Assembly: GCA_016880395.1 (NCBI GenBank)
Contig: JAEHDN010000123.1
Span: 1 to 8,538 of the forward strand
DNA length: 8,538 nucleotides
Reading direction: 5' to 3'
Source of the DNA: Candidatus Eiseniibacteriota bacterium
Lineage (GTDB): Bacteria > Eisenbacteria > RBG-16-71-46 > SZUA-252
The notes below the pieces were generated by a model. That model did no database searches. It saw nothing but the letters and a program-made list of their open reading frames with translations, and had not been told where the DNA came from. The translations under genes were made by a program, and so were the position numbers. Of this stretch, positions 1 through 6,883 are shown one piece after another; position 1 is the first letter of the stretch; the number at the start of each line of letters is the position of its first letter.

Positions 1-12
1 GCCGCCCCGGGC

Positions 13-2682
13 TCAGACACGGTTCATCGCCTCGCGCGGTGGAATGCGGGAGGCGCGGCGGGCCGGAGGCAGCGTCGCGAGAAGCGCGGCCGCGAAGAGC
101 ATCGCCGCAACGAGGAGCACGCGTCCCCACGGGGTGGTGAGCTCGAGCGTCCAGCCGAAGGACTCCCGGTTCAGCACCCGGACCAGCACCGCGCTCAGGA
201 GCACCCCCGTGAGCGCTCCCATGGCCAGCCCCACCACGGCGACGAGGCACCCTTCGACCAGGAGCGAGCGCACGATCTGCCGCCGATCGGCGCCAATCGC
301 GCGGAGCACGCCGATCTCACGCGTGCGCTCGAGGACGAGCGCCGCGAGCGCGCCGAGCACGGAGAGGAGCGCTACGACGGCCGCGACGCCCTCGAGCGCA
401 TCGGTCAGGGCGAAGGTGTTCCGCATCACCCTCCGGACCTCCTCGCGGATCGTGCGGGTGTCGGTGACACGGATCATCTCGTCCCGCCCGAGCGCGTTCT
501 CGACGGCCATGGCGCCGCGCTCGCGCGAGACGCCGGGGGCGAGGTAGAGCGCGTACGTGGTCACGAGCGAATCGCGGAAGTCCCGCAGGTAGACCGAGCG
601 GTCGACGATGACGTAGCCCCGGTCCGAGGAATAATCGCGATAGACCGCCATGACGCGGTACTCGTGCGTGCCGGTCGGAGTGGGGATCGTGAGCGTCGAT
701 CCGGCGCGGAGCCCCTTGCGGCGCGCGAGCGGCTCCGAGACGAGCGCGAGCCGCCCGGTGTGGGCTCGCGTCAGGAGCGGACCGGGATCGCCCCCACCGA
801 CGAGCGGCAGGAAGCCGCGCCGGGCGAGGACGGCCGAGTCCCCGGCGCCGAGCCAGATCAGCTCGTCGCCGAGCGACAGCTCGCGCAGCCGGAAGGCGTC
901 GACGTCCGCGACCTCGGGGAGCGCGGCCAGGGGGGCTTTCCAGGACGGGGGCATCGATCCCTCCGCAGGGCTTCCGGCCCGGCTCCTCGGCGTGACCCAG
1001 AGGTCGGCCCGCAGGGTGGAATCGGCCCATCCCTCCACCGTGACGCGGAACGATTCGACCAGCGACGCCATACCCCAGACGATGCTGAAGGCGAGGAGGA
1101 GGGCCGCCACCGAGACGCCGAGCCTCCGCCTCGCCGCGAGCGCCGTCGCGTACGCGAGCCGTCCCGCGGGGGACCAGAAGCGCTCGAGCGGCGCGCGCAG
1201 GAGTCGCACGACGCCGACGAACGCCGGGAGGGCGAGGAGCCCGCCCGCGAGGAGCGCGGCGGCCGCGCCGACGTAGCCCCGGTACCCGGCCCCCGGCCCG
1301 TCGGGGTTCCCGATCAGGTAGAGGGCCAGAGCGAGCGCCACGAGCGCGCACGCGATGCGGCCGATCGACCAGGTTCGCTCGAGCTCGCCGGGATGCTCCT
1401 CGCGCAGGAATTCGAGCGGCCTCACCCGGAGCCCCTCGCGGAGCGGGCCGAGCGATGCGATGGCGGCCGAGGCTGCGCCGAGCGCGATGCCGATGAGCCA
1501 GTGTCCGCCGTTGAGATCGACCACGCCGGGCGCGCTCCGCGCGTAGAGGTCGCCGACCGTGCGGCTCACGAGGCGGAGCGCTCCCTCGGAGAGCGCGCGC
1601 CCGAGGAGCACCCCGGCCGCGCCGCCGAGAAGTCCAACCACGATGCCCTCCGCGCCGAGGAGGAGCGCGACCAGACCGCGCGAGGCGCCGAGCGCGCGCA
1701 GGAGCGCGATCTCCCCGCGGCGCTGGAGGACCGAGGAGAGGAGCGCGTTGTAGGCGAGGAGCATCCCGACCACGAGCGAGATCAGGGACAGCGCGCGGAG
1801 ATTCCGACGGTACGAGGCGAGCATGCGCTCCACCTGGAGCGCGCGCTCCTCCGGCGCCTCGACGCGCGCGTCGGGCCATGCTCCCGACGCGGCGAGGGCG
1901 CGCACGATCTCGGCGCGCAGGGGCTCCGCCGCGACGCCGGGCGCCGGCTCCACGTCGACCCAGTCCAGCTCGCCGACGCGGCCGAAACGCTCCTGGAACG
2001 GGGCCAGGTCCATGAACGCGACCGTCGAGGCGGCGGACGTGATCGCCCCCGCGACGCGGATCCGGTGGACCCGGAAGCGGTAGGCGCGCGTGTCCACGAC
2101 CACGGTGACCGAGTCGCCCGCGTCGATCGCGCGGGCGAGCGTGACCGGCAGGTAGAGGGAGTGCGGATCGAAGAGAGCGCGCACGTCGGAGCGCGGATCC
2201 TCGGTCGCGCCGTCGCCGTTCCGCTCCGGCTCGGCGTGGGCGATGTCGTGCTGGGATTCCACGAACCGGGGATCGCCGACCAGATCGACACCGAGGATCG
2301 TGAACGGATGGCCGGTCGGCCCTCCGGCACGCGCGGGCGCCTCGAGGGTGGGGCGGAAGAGCGCGCGCCCCTCGAGAGGCCGGAGCGCGACGAGCACGGA
2401 CTCGGGCAGGGCGAGCGGGCGCCGATGCACGCGGAGCTGCGCGGGACCGGCCACTGCGCGCGCCGTGCGCGTGAAGGAGCGGATCGAGGCGGCGACCGCG
2501 AGGTCGATCCCAATGTAGACGCCCACGCCCGCGGCGACGCCGAGCAGGGTGAGGAGCGTCCGGCCGTAGTGGCGGCCCAGCGGCCGGAGCCCGAGCGCGG
2601 CCAGGAGCGCAAGGACCGCCCGGAGCGGGCGGGGGCCCATGGAAGCCGGTGGGCGCGGAGCTTCGGCGGGATGCCCGGCCAC
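13..2682 (-). CDS. ABC transporter permease, double FtsX domain (YbbP-like)
   Basis: This 889-residue inner-membrane protein is the likely membrane subunit of the ABC transporter whose ATPase lies directly upstream. About ten membrane segments can be read: near residues 40-62, then 296-318, 340-363 and 394-414 (first FtsX domain), 440-457, 470-495 and 520-545, and finally 762-784, 808-835 and 853-872 (second FtsX domain). Each FtsX domain has the RRGEIALLRALGAS / RTREIGVLRAIGAD type of loop after its first helix. Two large extracytoplasmic domains (about 65-295 and 546-760) separate them. The 10-TM, two-FtsX layout is that of the YbbP group, not the 4-TM LolC/MacB group. Family members move lipids, lipoproteins or other hydrophobic molecules across or out of the inner membrane; the substrate here is unknown. 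The GTG start at 2682 leaves one base after the ATPase stop, suggesting coupled translation. ATG at 2640 (residue 15) is an alternative; neither has a clear Shine-Dalgarno. Confidence 0.9.
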   Translation of the reverse strand: MAGHPAEAPRPPASMGPRPLRAVLALLAALGLRPLGRHYGRTLLTLLGVAAGVGVYIGIDLAVAASIRSFTRTARAVAGPAQLRVHRRPLALPESVLVALRPLEGRALFRPTLEAPARAGGPTGHPFTILGVDLVGDPRFVESQHDIAHAEPERNGDGATEDPRSDVRALFDPHSLYLPVTLARAIDAGDSVTVVVDTRAYRFRVHRIRVAGAITSAASTVAFMDLAPFQERFGRVGELDWVDVEPAPGVAAEPLRAEIVRALAASGAWPDARVEAPEERALQVERMLASYRRNLRALSLISLVVGMLLAYNALLSSVLQRRGEIALLRALGASRGLVALLLGAEGIVVGLLGGAAGVLLGRALSEGALRLVSRTVGDLYARSAPGVVDLNGGHWLIGIALGAASAAIASLGPLREGLRVRPLEFLREEHPGELERTWSIGRIACALVALALALYLIGNPDGPGAGYRGYVGAAAALLAGGLLALPAFVGVVRLLRAPLERFWSPAGRLAYATALAARRRLGVSVAALLLAFSIVWGMASLVESFRVTVEGWADSTLRADLWVTPRSRAGSPAEGSMPPSWKAPLAALPEVADVDAFRLRELSLGDELIWLGAGDSAVLARRGFLPLVGGGDPGPLLTRAHTGRLALVSEPLARRKGLRAGSTLTIPTPTGTHEYRVMAVYRDYSSDRGYVIVDRSVYLRDFRDSLVTTYALYLAPGVSRERGAMAVENALGRDEMIRVTDTRTIREEVRRVMRNTFALTDALEGVAAVVALLSVLGALAALVLERTREIGVLRAIGADRRQIVRSLLVEGCLVAVVGLAMGALTGVLLSAVLVRVLNRESFGWTLELTTPWGRVLLVAAMLFAAALLATLPPARRASRIPPREAMNRV

Positions 2683-2683
2683 G

Positions 2684-3418
2684 CTAGCGGATCTCGACGA
2701 CCCTGCCGTCGACCATGTGGACGCGACGGTCAGCGATCCGCGCCGTCGCCTCGCTGTGTGTGGCCAGGACCAGCGCCGTTCCGCTCTCCTTGGCGAGGGT
2801 CGCGAGGAGGGAGAGCACCGTCTCCGCGTTCGCCTGGTCGAGATTCCCGGTGGGCTCGTCGGCGAGCACGAGCTTAGGATCGTGCGCGAGCGCGCGCGCG
2901 ATCGCGACGCGCTGCATCTCGCCGCCCGAGAGGCTTCCCGCGGGGCGGTCGGCCTTGTCCGCGAGTCCGACCTGCGCGAGCAGCCCCCGCGCGCGCACGG
3001 CCACGTCGGACCCGTGCCAGCCTCCCAGCCAGAGCGGCAGGGCCGCGTTCTCCAGGGCCGTGAGGTAGGGGAAGAGATGGAAGAACTGGAAGACGAATCC
3101 GAGCGTCTCGCGTCGCAGGCGGAGGAGCGCCTCCTCGGGGAGCGCCTCCACGCGAACGCCCGCGATCTCGATCGTGCCCGCGGTCGGGCGGTCGAGCGTG
3201 CCGATCAGGTTGAGGAGGGTCGTCTTGCCCGAGCCGCTCCGCCCGAGGAGCGCGACGATCTCACCCGGAGCGATCGCGAGCGTGACGTCGGTGACCGCGT
3301 GGACGTCCTCGCCCGCGGCGGGATAGATCTTGGTTGCCCCCGCGAGACGGGCGATCGGCGTGGAATCCGGGCGCTCGGTCGGGCCCCCGCGCCGCTCGGT
3401 TCCGGCCACGCGCGCCAT
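2684..3418 (-). CDS. ABC transporter ATP-binding protein (LolD/YbbA/MacB family)
   Basis: This 244-residue cytoplasmic ATPase powers the FtsX-type permease encoded immediately downstream. Walker A is GRSGSGKTT (59-67), the Q-loop glutamine is at 111, and the signature is LSGGEMQR (163-170). Walker B LVLADEPT (183-190) carries the catalytic Glu188, followed by the D-loop GNLD and the H-loop His221. All catalytic elements are intact. The 'LNLIGTLDRPTAG' and 'FQFFHLFPYLTALENA' stretches are typical of the LolD/MacB/YbbA subgroup that pairs with FtsX-like permeases. About 22 residues of basic, proline-rich sequence precede the usual N-terminus; no other plausible start is visible in that stretch. 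The ATG sits one base after the ETF-QO stop codon with no good Shine-Dalgarno, so translation probably depends on ribosomes finishing the upstream gene. The transported substrate cannot be deduced. Confidence 0.93.
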   Translation of the reverse strand: MARVAGTERRGGPTERPDSTPIARLAGATKIYPAAGEDVHAVTDVTLAIAPGEIVALLGRSGSGKTTLLNLIGTLDRPTAGTIEIAGVRVEALPEEALLRLRRETLGFVFQFFHLFPYLTALENAALPLWLGGWHGSDVAVRARGLLAQVGLADKADRPAGSLSGGEMQRVAIARALAHDPKLVLADEPTGNLDQANAETVLSLLATLAKESGTALVLATHSEATARIADRRVHMVDGRVVEIR

Positions 3419-3419
3419 G

Positions 3420-5111
3420 CTAGAGAAGCTGGTAGTTCGGGCCGCCGCCCCCTTCGGGCGGAACCCACGTGATGATCCCGTAGGGGTCGGCGATGTCGCA
3501 GGTCTTGCAGTGGACGCAGTTCGAGGGGTTCAGATGGAGCCGGATCCCGCCGCCGTCGGCCGGGACCATCTCGTACACGTTCGCCGGGCAGAAGTGCTGG
3601 CAGGGGTTGCCGTACTCCTTGCGGCAGCGGTCGACGCAGATCGAGGTGTCCTGGACGAGCAGGTGGCTCGGCTGATCCTCCTCGTGCTTCGTGCCCGAGT
3701 GGTACACGTCGTTCAGCTTGGTGAACGTGTGCGCGTTGTCGTAGCGGCGTTGCGTGGTCTCGAGGGACACCGGCGTGACGTTCGTCTCCGCGAGCGTGCC
3801 CATGCGCATGTTCCCCGGCTTCCAGCGCGGGCGCTCGCCGAGGCCACGGCCGCCGGTGACGAGCTGGAGCCCGGCATCGAGCATCCCCATCCAGAGCCCG
3901 CGGTCGAACCCCTGGTGGAAGTTCCGCACGCTCTTGAGCTCGGTCGCGGCCCAGGAGTCGAGGAACCGCCGGTCGTAGGCGCTCATCGCCGCGGCGTCCT
4001 GGCGGCCCGCGACGAGCGCGTCGAGCGCGGTCTCGGCGGCGAGCATGCCCGACTTCATCGAGAGGTGGACGCCTTTCAGGCGCTGCGCGTTGAGGAACGC
4101 CGCGCTCTCGCCGGCCAGCATGCCGCCCGCCCACGAGAGCCGCGGCATGGAGTACCAGCCCCCCTCCGCGATCGCCTTGGCGCCGTAGGAGAGAATGGTC
4201 CCTCCCTCGAGGAGCGCGGCCACCATGGGGTGTCTCTTGTAGGCCTGGAAGATCCCGTGCGGATCGGTCGTCGGGTTCCGGTAGTCGAGCATCGTGACGA
4301 AGCCCACCGCCCAGCGATCCTGGTCCATCCCGTAGATGAACCCGCCTCCGAACGTGTGGCTGTCGAGCGGGTGCCCCATCGTGTGGATCACGCGCCCCTT
4401 GGGCACGCGTCCCGCGGGCATCTGCCAGACCTCCTTCACGCCGGTCGCGTAGACCTGCGGCGCGCGCGCTTCATCGAGGAGAAGCTGCGGCGTGAGGCGC
4501 TTCGTGAGCGAGCCGCGCGCTCCTTCGCAGAGGATCGTGACCTTGGCCCGGACGTCGGAGCCGGGCTCGAAGTTGGGCTTCCGGTTCCCGCTCTTGTCGA
4601 TCCCCTTGTCCCCGGTGCGCACGCCGACCATCTGATCTCCCTCGAAGAGCCCCTCGACCGCGGCCATGCCGGGGAGCACGTACGCGCCCGCCGCTTCGAC
4701 CAGTCCGCCGAGCCACTGCTCGAACGAGCCGAGGGAGATGACGTGGTTGCCGTGATTCCGGAGCGGGGGAGGGAGAAGTGGGAAGCGGATCTGGCCCTTG
4801 CCCGTGAGGTAGTAGAGGTCGTCGCTCGTGACGTCGGCCTCGATCGGCGCGCCCATCTCGCGGTAATCCGGAAGCAGCTCCCGGATGGCGCGCGGATCGA
4901 GCACGCAGCCCGAGATCCCGTGGGCGCCGATGGCGGAGGCCTTCTCGAGCACCGCGATCGAGACATCCCCGAGCGGAGGCGTTCCCGCCGCGGCGGCTCG
5001 CTCGTTGTGCGCGGCCACGAGCTGGGTGAGGCGGAGCGCGCCGGCCAGGCCAGCCGGGCCGCCGCCGACGAAGAGGACGTCGACCTCGAGCGTCTCGCGC
5101 GCGTCGGTCAT
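3420..5111 (-). CDS. Electron transfer flavoprotein-ubiquinone oxidoreductase (ETF-QO)
   Basis: This 563-residue, membrane-associated FAD/iron-sulfur enzyme takes electrons from reduced ETF (loaded by acyl-CoA and related dehydrogenases) and passes them to the quinone pool. The FAD dinucleotide motif is GGGPAGL (16-22). Other family landmarks are CEGARG (195-200), the PLDSHTFGGGFIYGMD segment (about 248-263), AGESAAFLN with KGVHLSMKSGMLAAE (about 333-360), and a C-terminal ferredoxin-like tail. That tail has Cys508-Pro, then CVHCKTC (532-538), and ends in PEGGGGPNY, matching the four 4Fe-4S ligands of the family. Three more cysteines (492, 496, 504) lie just before these. Length is normal for the family. 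I start at the ATG at 5111: it overlaps the trxB stop as ATGA, has AAGG ten bases upstream, and puts the FAD motif at the expected place. The frame stays open upstream to 5696, but only as a shadow of trxB. No etfA or etfB gene is in the window. Confidence 0.95.
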   Translation of the reverse strand: MTDARETLEVDVLFVGGGPAGLAGALRLTQLVAAHNERAAAAGTPPLGDVSIAVLEKASAIGAHGISGCVLDPRAIRELLPDYREMGAPIEADVTSDDLYYLTGKGQIRFPLLPPPLRNHGNHVISLGSFEQWLGGLVEAAGAYVLPGMAAVEGLFEGDQMVGVRTGDKGIDKSGNRKPNFEPGSDVRAKVTILCEGARGSLTKRLTPQLLLDEARAPQVYATGVKEVWQMPAGRVPKGRVIHTMGHPLDSHTFGGGFIYGMDQDRWAVGFVTMLDYRNPTTDPHGIFQAYKRHPMVAALLEGGTILSYGAKAIAEGGWYSMPRLSWAGGMLAGESAAFLNAQRLKGVHLSMKSGMLAAETALDALVAGRQDAAAMSAYDRRFLDSWAATELKSVRNFHQGFDRGLWMGMLDAGLQLVTGGRGLGERPRWKPGNMRMGTLAETNVTPVSLETTQRRYDNAHTFTKLNDVYHSGTKHEEDQPSHLLVQDTSICVDRCRKEYGNPCQHFCPANVYEMVPADGGGIRLHLNPSNCVHCKTCDIADPYGIITWVPPEGGGGPNYQLL

Positions 5112-6094
5112 GCGCTCGGAGCCTTGAGCTCCTCCAGCCGCATGACGGCGGTGTTGGGGCCCGGAGCGTGCTTGAGCCCCTCCAGGTACCGCTCGGCGTC
5201 GAGCGCGGCCATGCAGCCGCTCCCGGCGGCCGTGACCGCTTGGCGGTAGATGCGGTCCTGTACGTCGCCGGCCGCGAATACGCCTGGGATCTCGGTCATC
5301 GTGCCGTGCTGCGTCACGATGTATCCCGCGAGGTCGAGCGGGAGCTGGCCCTCGAAGATCTTGGTGTTGGGCTGGTGGCCGATCCCGATGAAGACGCCGT
5401 CGATCTCGACGGTGGAGAGGGCGCCTGTCTTCACGTTCTTGAGATTCACGCCGGTGACCCGGCCGTCGGTGTCGAGAACTTCGACCACGTCCGAGTTCCA
5501 GACGAAGGAGATCTTGGGATTCGCGCGCGCGCGCTCCTGCATGATCTTCGACGCGCGGAGCGTGTCGCGGCGGTGGACGATGACGACGCTCGACGCGAAC
5601 TTGGTCAGGAACGTCGCCTCCTCCATCGCGGTGTCGCCGCCGCCCACGACGATCAGGCGCTTCCCCTTGAAGAAGAAGCCGTCGCACGTCGCGCAAGCGG
5701 AGACCCCGTGTCCGAGGAGCTTCGCCTCGCTCGGAATGCCGAGGAGCTTGGCCGAGGCGCCCGTCGCGATGATGAGCGCGCGCGTCAGCAGCACCTCGCC
5801 GCCCGCGTGGATCTCGAACGGCCGGGCGCGGAGGTTGACGCGCTCCGCGGGGGCGTACAGGAATTCGGTGCCGAAGCGCTCGGCCTGGGCCCTCATCTCG
5901 GCCATGAGGGCGGGGCCCATGATGGCCTCGCGGAACCCGGGATAGTTCTCGACCTCGGTCGTGGTCGTGAGCTGGCCGCCTGGCTGAACTCCGTCCAGGA
6001 CAAGAGGGTGCAGCTCCGCCCTGGCCGCGTAGATGGCGGCCGTGAGCCCGGCCGCTCCCGAGCCCAGGATGATGAGGTCTCGCGTCTCAGGCAT
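5108..6094 (-). CDS. trxB: Thioredoxin reductase (NADPH)
   Basis: This 328-residue cytoplasmic flavoenzyme uses NADPH to reduce thioredoxin. The FAD motif is GSGAAG (11-16), with PGGQLTTTTEVENYPGF following at about 38-54. The redox-active pair is CATC (134-137), the NADPH motif is GGGDTA (151-156), and HRR (174-176) is the NADPH 2'-phosphate recognition signature. The second FAD motif is AAGDVQD (274-280), followed by YRQAVTAAGSGCMAA. All key residues are present, which favours true NADPH-dependent TrxR over ferredoxin- or flavin-type relatives. The ATG at 6094 is chosen because GGAGAGGA lies ten bases upstream and the FAD motif starts ten residues in. An in-frame ATG at 6160 would add 22 residues unlike the family. 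It is probably first in its operon; its stop overlaps the ETF-QO start by four bases. No thioredoxin gene is seen nearby. Confidence 0.96.
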   Translation of the reverse strand: MPETRDLIILGSGAAGLTAAIYAARAELHPLVLDGVQPGGQLTTTTEVENYPGFREAIMGPALMAEMRAQAERFGTEFLYAPAERVNLRARPFEIHAGGEVLLTRALIIATGASAKLLGIPSEAKLLGHGVSACATCDGFFFKGKRLIVVGGGDTAMEEATFLTKFASSVVIVHRRDTLRASKIMQERARANPKISFVWNSDVVEVLDTDGRVTGVNLKNVKTGALSTVEIDGVFIGIGHQPNTKIFEGQLPLDLAGYIVTQHGTMTEIPGVFAAGDVQDRIYRQAVTAAGSGCMAALDAERYLEGLKHAPGPNTAVMRLEELKAPSA

Positions 6095-6104
6095 GGAACA
6101 CTGG

Positions 6105-6112
6105 TCCTCTCC
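6105..6112 (-). promoter_or_regulatory. Ribosome binding site of trxB
   Basis: On the minus strand this reads GGAGAGGA, ending ten bases before the ATG at 6094. It decides the start in favour of 6094 over the upstream in-frame ATG at 6160. Confidence 0.7.
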
Positions 6113-6189
6113 ACGGGTTAGATGCGATGGGCCGGCGAGGAGCGTCGAACCGTGGCCCAAGTCGCTGCATCCAAGTGTGGGCTCGTAGG

Positions 6190-6218
6190 ATACTAGGCAA
6201 TCGGCGTCCCCGCTTCAA
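6190..6218 (-). promoter_or_regulatory. Sigma70-like promoter for the trxB operon
   Basis: On the minus strand TTGAAG (6218-6213) and TAGTAT (6195-6190) are separated by exactly 17 bp. Each hexamer matches the consensus at 4 of 6 positions, and the AT-rich -10 stands out in very GC-rich sequence. Transcription would begin near the A at 6183, giving a leader of about 90 bases before trxB. It is the only good promoter candidate seen upstream of the four-gene minus-strand run, so it probably serves all four. The assignment assumes a standard housekeeping sigma factor. Confidence 0.55.
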
Positions 6219-6242
6219 GGCCGCCTCGACCCCCCGATTCGC

Positions 6243-6250
6243 AGGGAGGA
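6243..6250 (+). promoter_or_regulatory. Strong ribosome binding site of the YceI-family gene
   Basis: AGGGAGGA is a near-perfect anti-16S match ending nine bases before the ATG at 6260. It is the strongest Shine-Dalgarno in the window and suggests high translation of this secreted protein. Confidence 0.8.
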
Positions 6251-6259
6251 ACGAACTCC

Positions 6260-6880
6260 ATGAGGAAGCTCGTATCGGTGTCGCTGCTCGCTCTCAGTCT
6301 GGCCTACGCCACCGCCGTATCCGCGGCGCCGGCCACCTGGACCATCGACCCGGGCCATTCCGAGGTGGCCTTCTCGATCCGCCATTTCTTCAGCCGCGTT
6401 CCCGGCAACTTCGGCAAGTTCACCGGCACCTTCGTGTACGACTCCCAGAAGCCCGAGAACTCGACCGTCCAGGCGGACATCGACGCCTCCAGCATCAACA
6501 CGCGAAACGACAAGCGGGACAACCATCTTCGCTCGGAGGACTTCTTCTACGTCGAGAAGTTCCCGGCGCTCACGTTCCAGAGCACGAAGGTCACCGCGGC
6601 CGGCGACAAGAAGCTGAAGGTTGACGGGAACCTCACGATGCGCGGCGTGACCAAGCCCGTGACGCTCGACGTGACGTTCCTCGGCTCGGGCCCGACGATG
6701 GGGGGCGAGTCGCGCTCCGGATTCGAGGCAGTGACCACCGTGAACCGGAAGGATTTCGGGATCCTCTGGAACAAGTCCCTCGATCAGGGGGGCACGCTCC
6801 TGGGCGACGACGTCGAGATCAAGCTGAACGTCGAGGGAGTCATCCGTCCGGACAAGCCGGCCGCGCCGCCGAAGTCCTGA
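6260..6880 (+). CDS. YceI-family periplasmic protein (polyisoprenoid-binding lipocalin-like fold)
   Basis: This 206-residue protein has a Sec signal peptide: MRK, a hydrophobic core to about residue 20, and a likely signal peptidase I site at VSA-AP (22/23) or one residue later. The mature part opens with WTIDPGHSEVAFSIRHFF and continues with GNFGKFTGTF, the typical start of YceI domains. It keeps the family landmarks DASSINTRNDKRDNHLRSEDFF (about 75-96), FPALTFQST (101-109), LTMRGVTKPVTLDV (125-138) and the RKDFGILWNKSLDQGG segment (163-178). Some family members (for example Thermus TTHA0802) bind polyisoprenoids such as ubiquinone precursors in a lipocalin-like barrel; others are induced by stress or pH. 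The ligand here is unknown. It is the only plus-strand gene, divergent from the trxB operon. Its short C-terminal tail is Pro/Lys rich. Confidence 0.93.
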   Translation: MRKLVSVSLLALSLAYATAVSAAPATWTIDPGHSEVAFSIRHFFSRVPGNFGKFTGTFVYDSQKPENSTVQADIDASSINTRNDKRDNHLRSEDFFYVEKFPALTFQSTKVTAAGDKKLKVDGNLTMRGVTKPVTLDVTFLGSGPTMGGESRSGFEAVTTVNRKDFGILWNKSLDQGGTLLGDDVEIKLNVEGVIRPDKPAAPPKS

Positions 6881-6883
6881 TCC

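Larger units (their letters stand above)
6095..6259. other. Divergent intergenic region, trxB / YceI gene
   Basis: This 165-bp region is the only intergenic space of any size in the window. It carries the trxB promoter and RBS on the minus strand and the YceI-gene RBS on the plus strand. No equally good plus-strand promoter is seen. TAGGAT (6186-6191) or GATACT (6189-6194) could serve as a plus-strand -10, overlapping the trxB -10, but neither has a recognisable -35. A short inverted repeat (GCCCA...TGGGC on the minus strand, about 6155-6182) falls in the predicted trxB leader; its 5-bp stem and long loop make it weak. Confidence 0.5.

Noticed and set aside
664..2877. Very long plus-strand open frame (737 codons) opposite the permease gene
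   Set aside because: Its product is dominated by Arg, Glu, Gly and Ala with no domain or membrane pattern. The minus strand holds a convincing permease. Such mirror frames are expected in DNA with this third-position GC bias.
3330..5249. Long plus-strand open frame (639 codons) opposite ETF-QO
   Set aside because: Low-complexity composition and no motifs, while the opposite strand encodes a full ETF-QO with all cofactor motifs.
5112..5696. N-terminal extension of ETF-QO into trxB
   Set aside because: The frame is open, but the translated stretch is Arg/His-rich shadow sequence. The ATG at 5111 places the FAD motif correctly and has an AAGG upstream.
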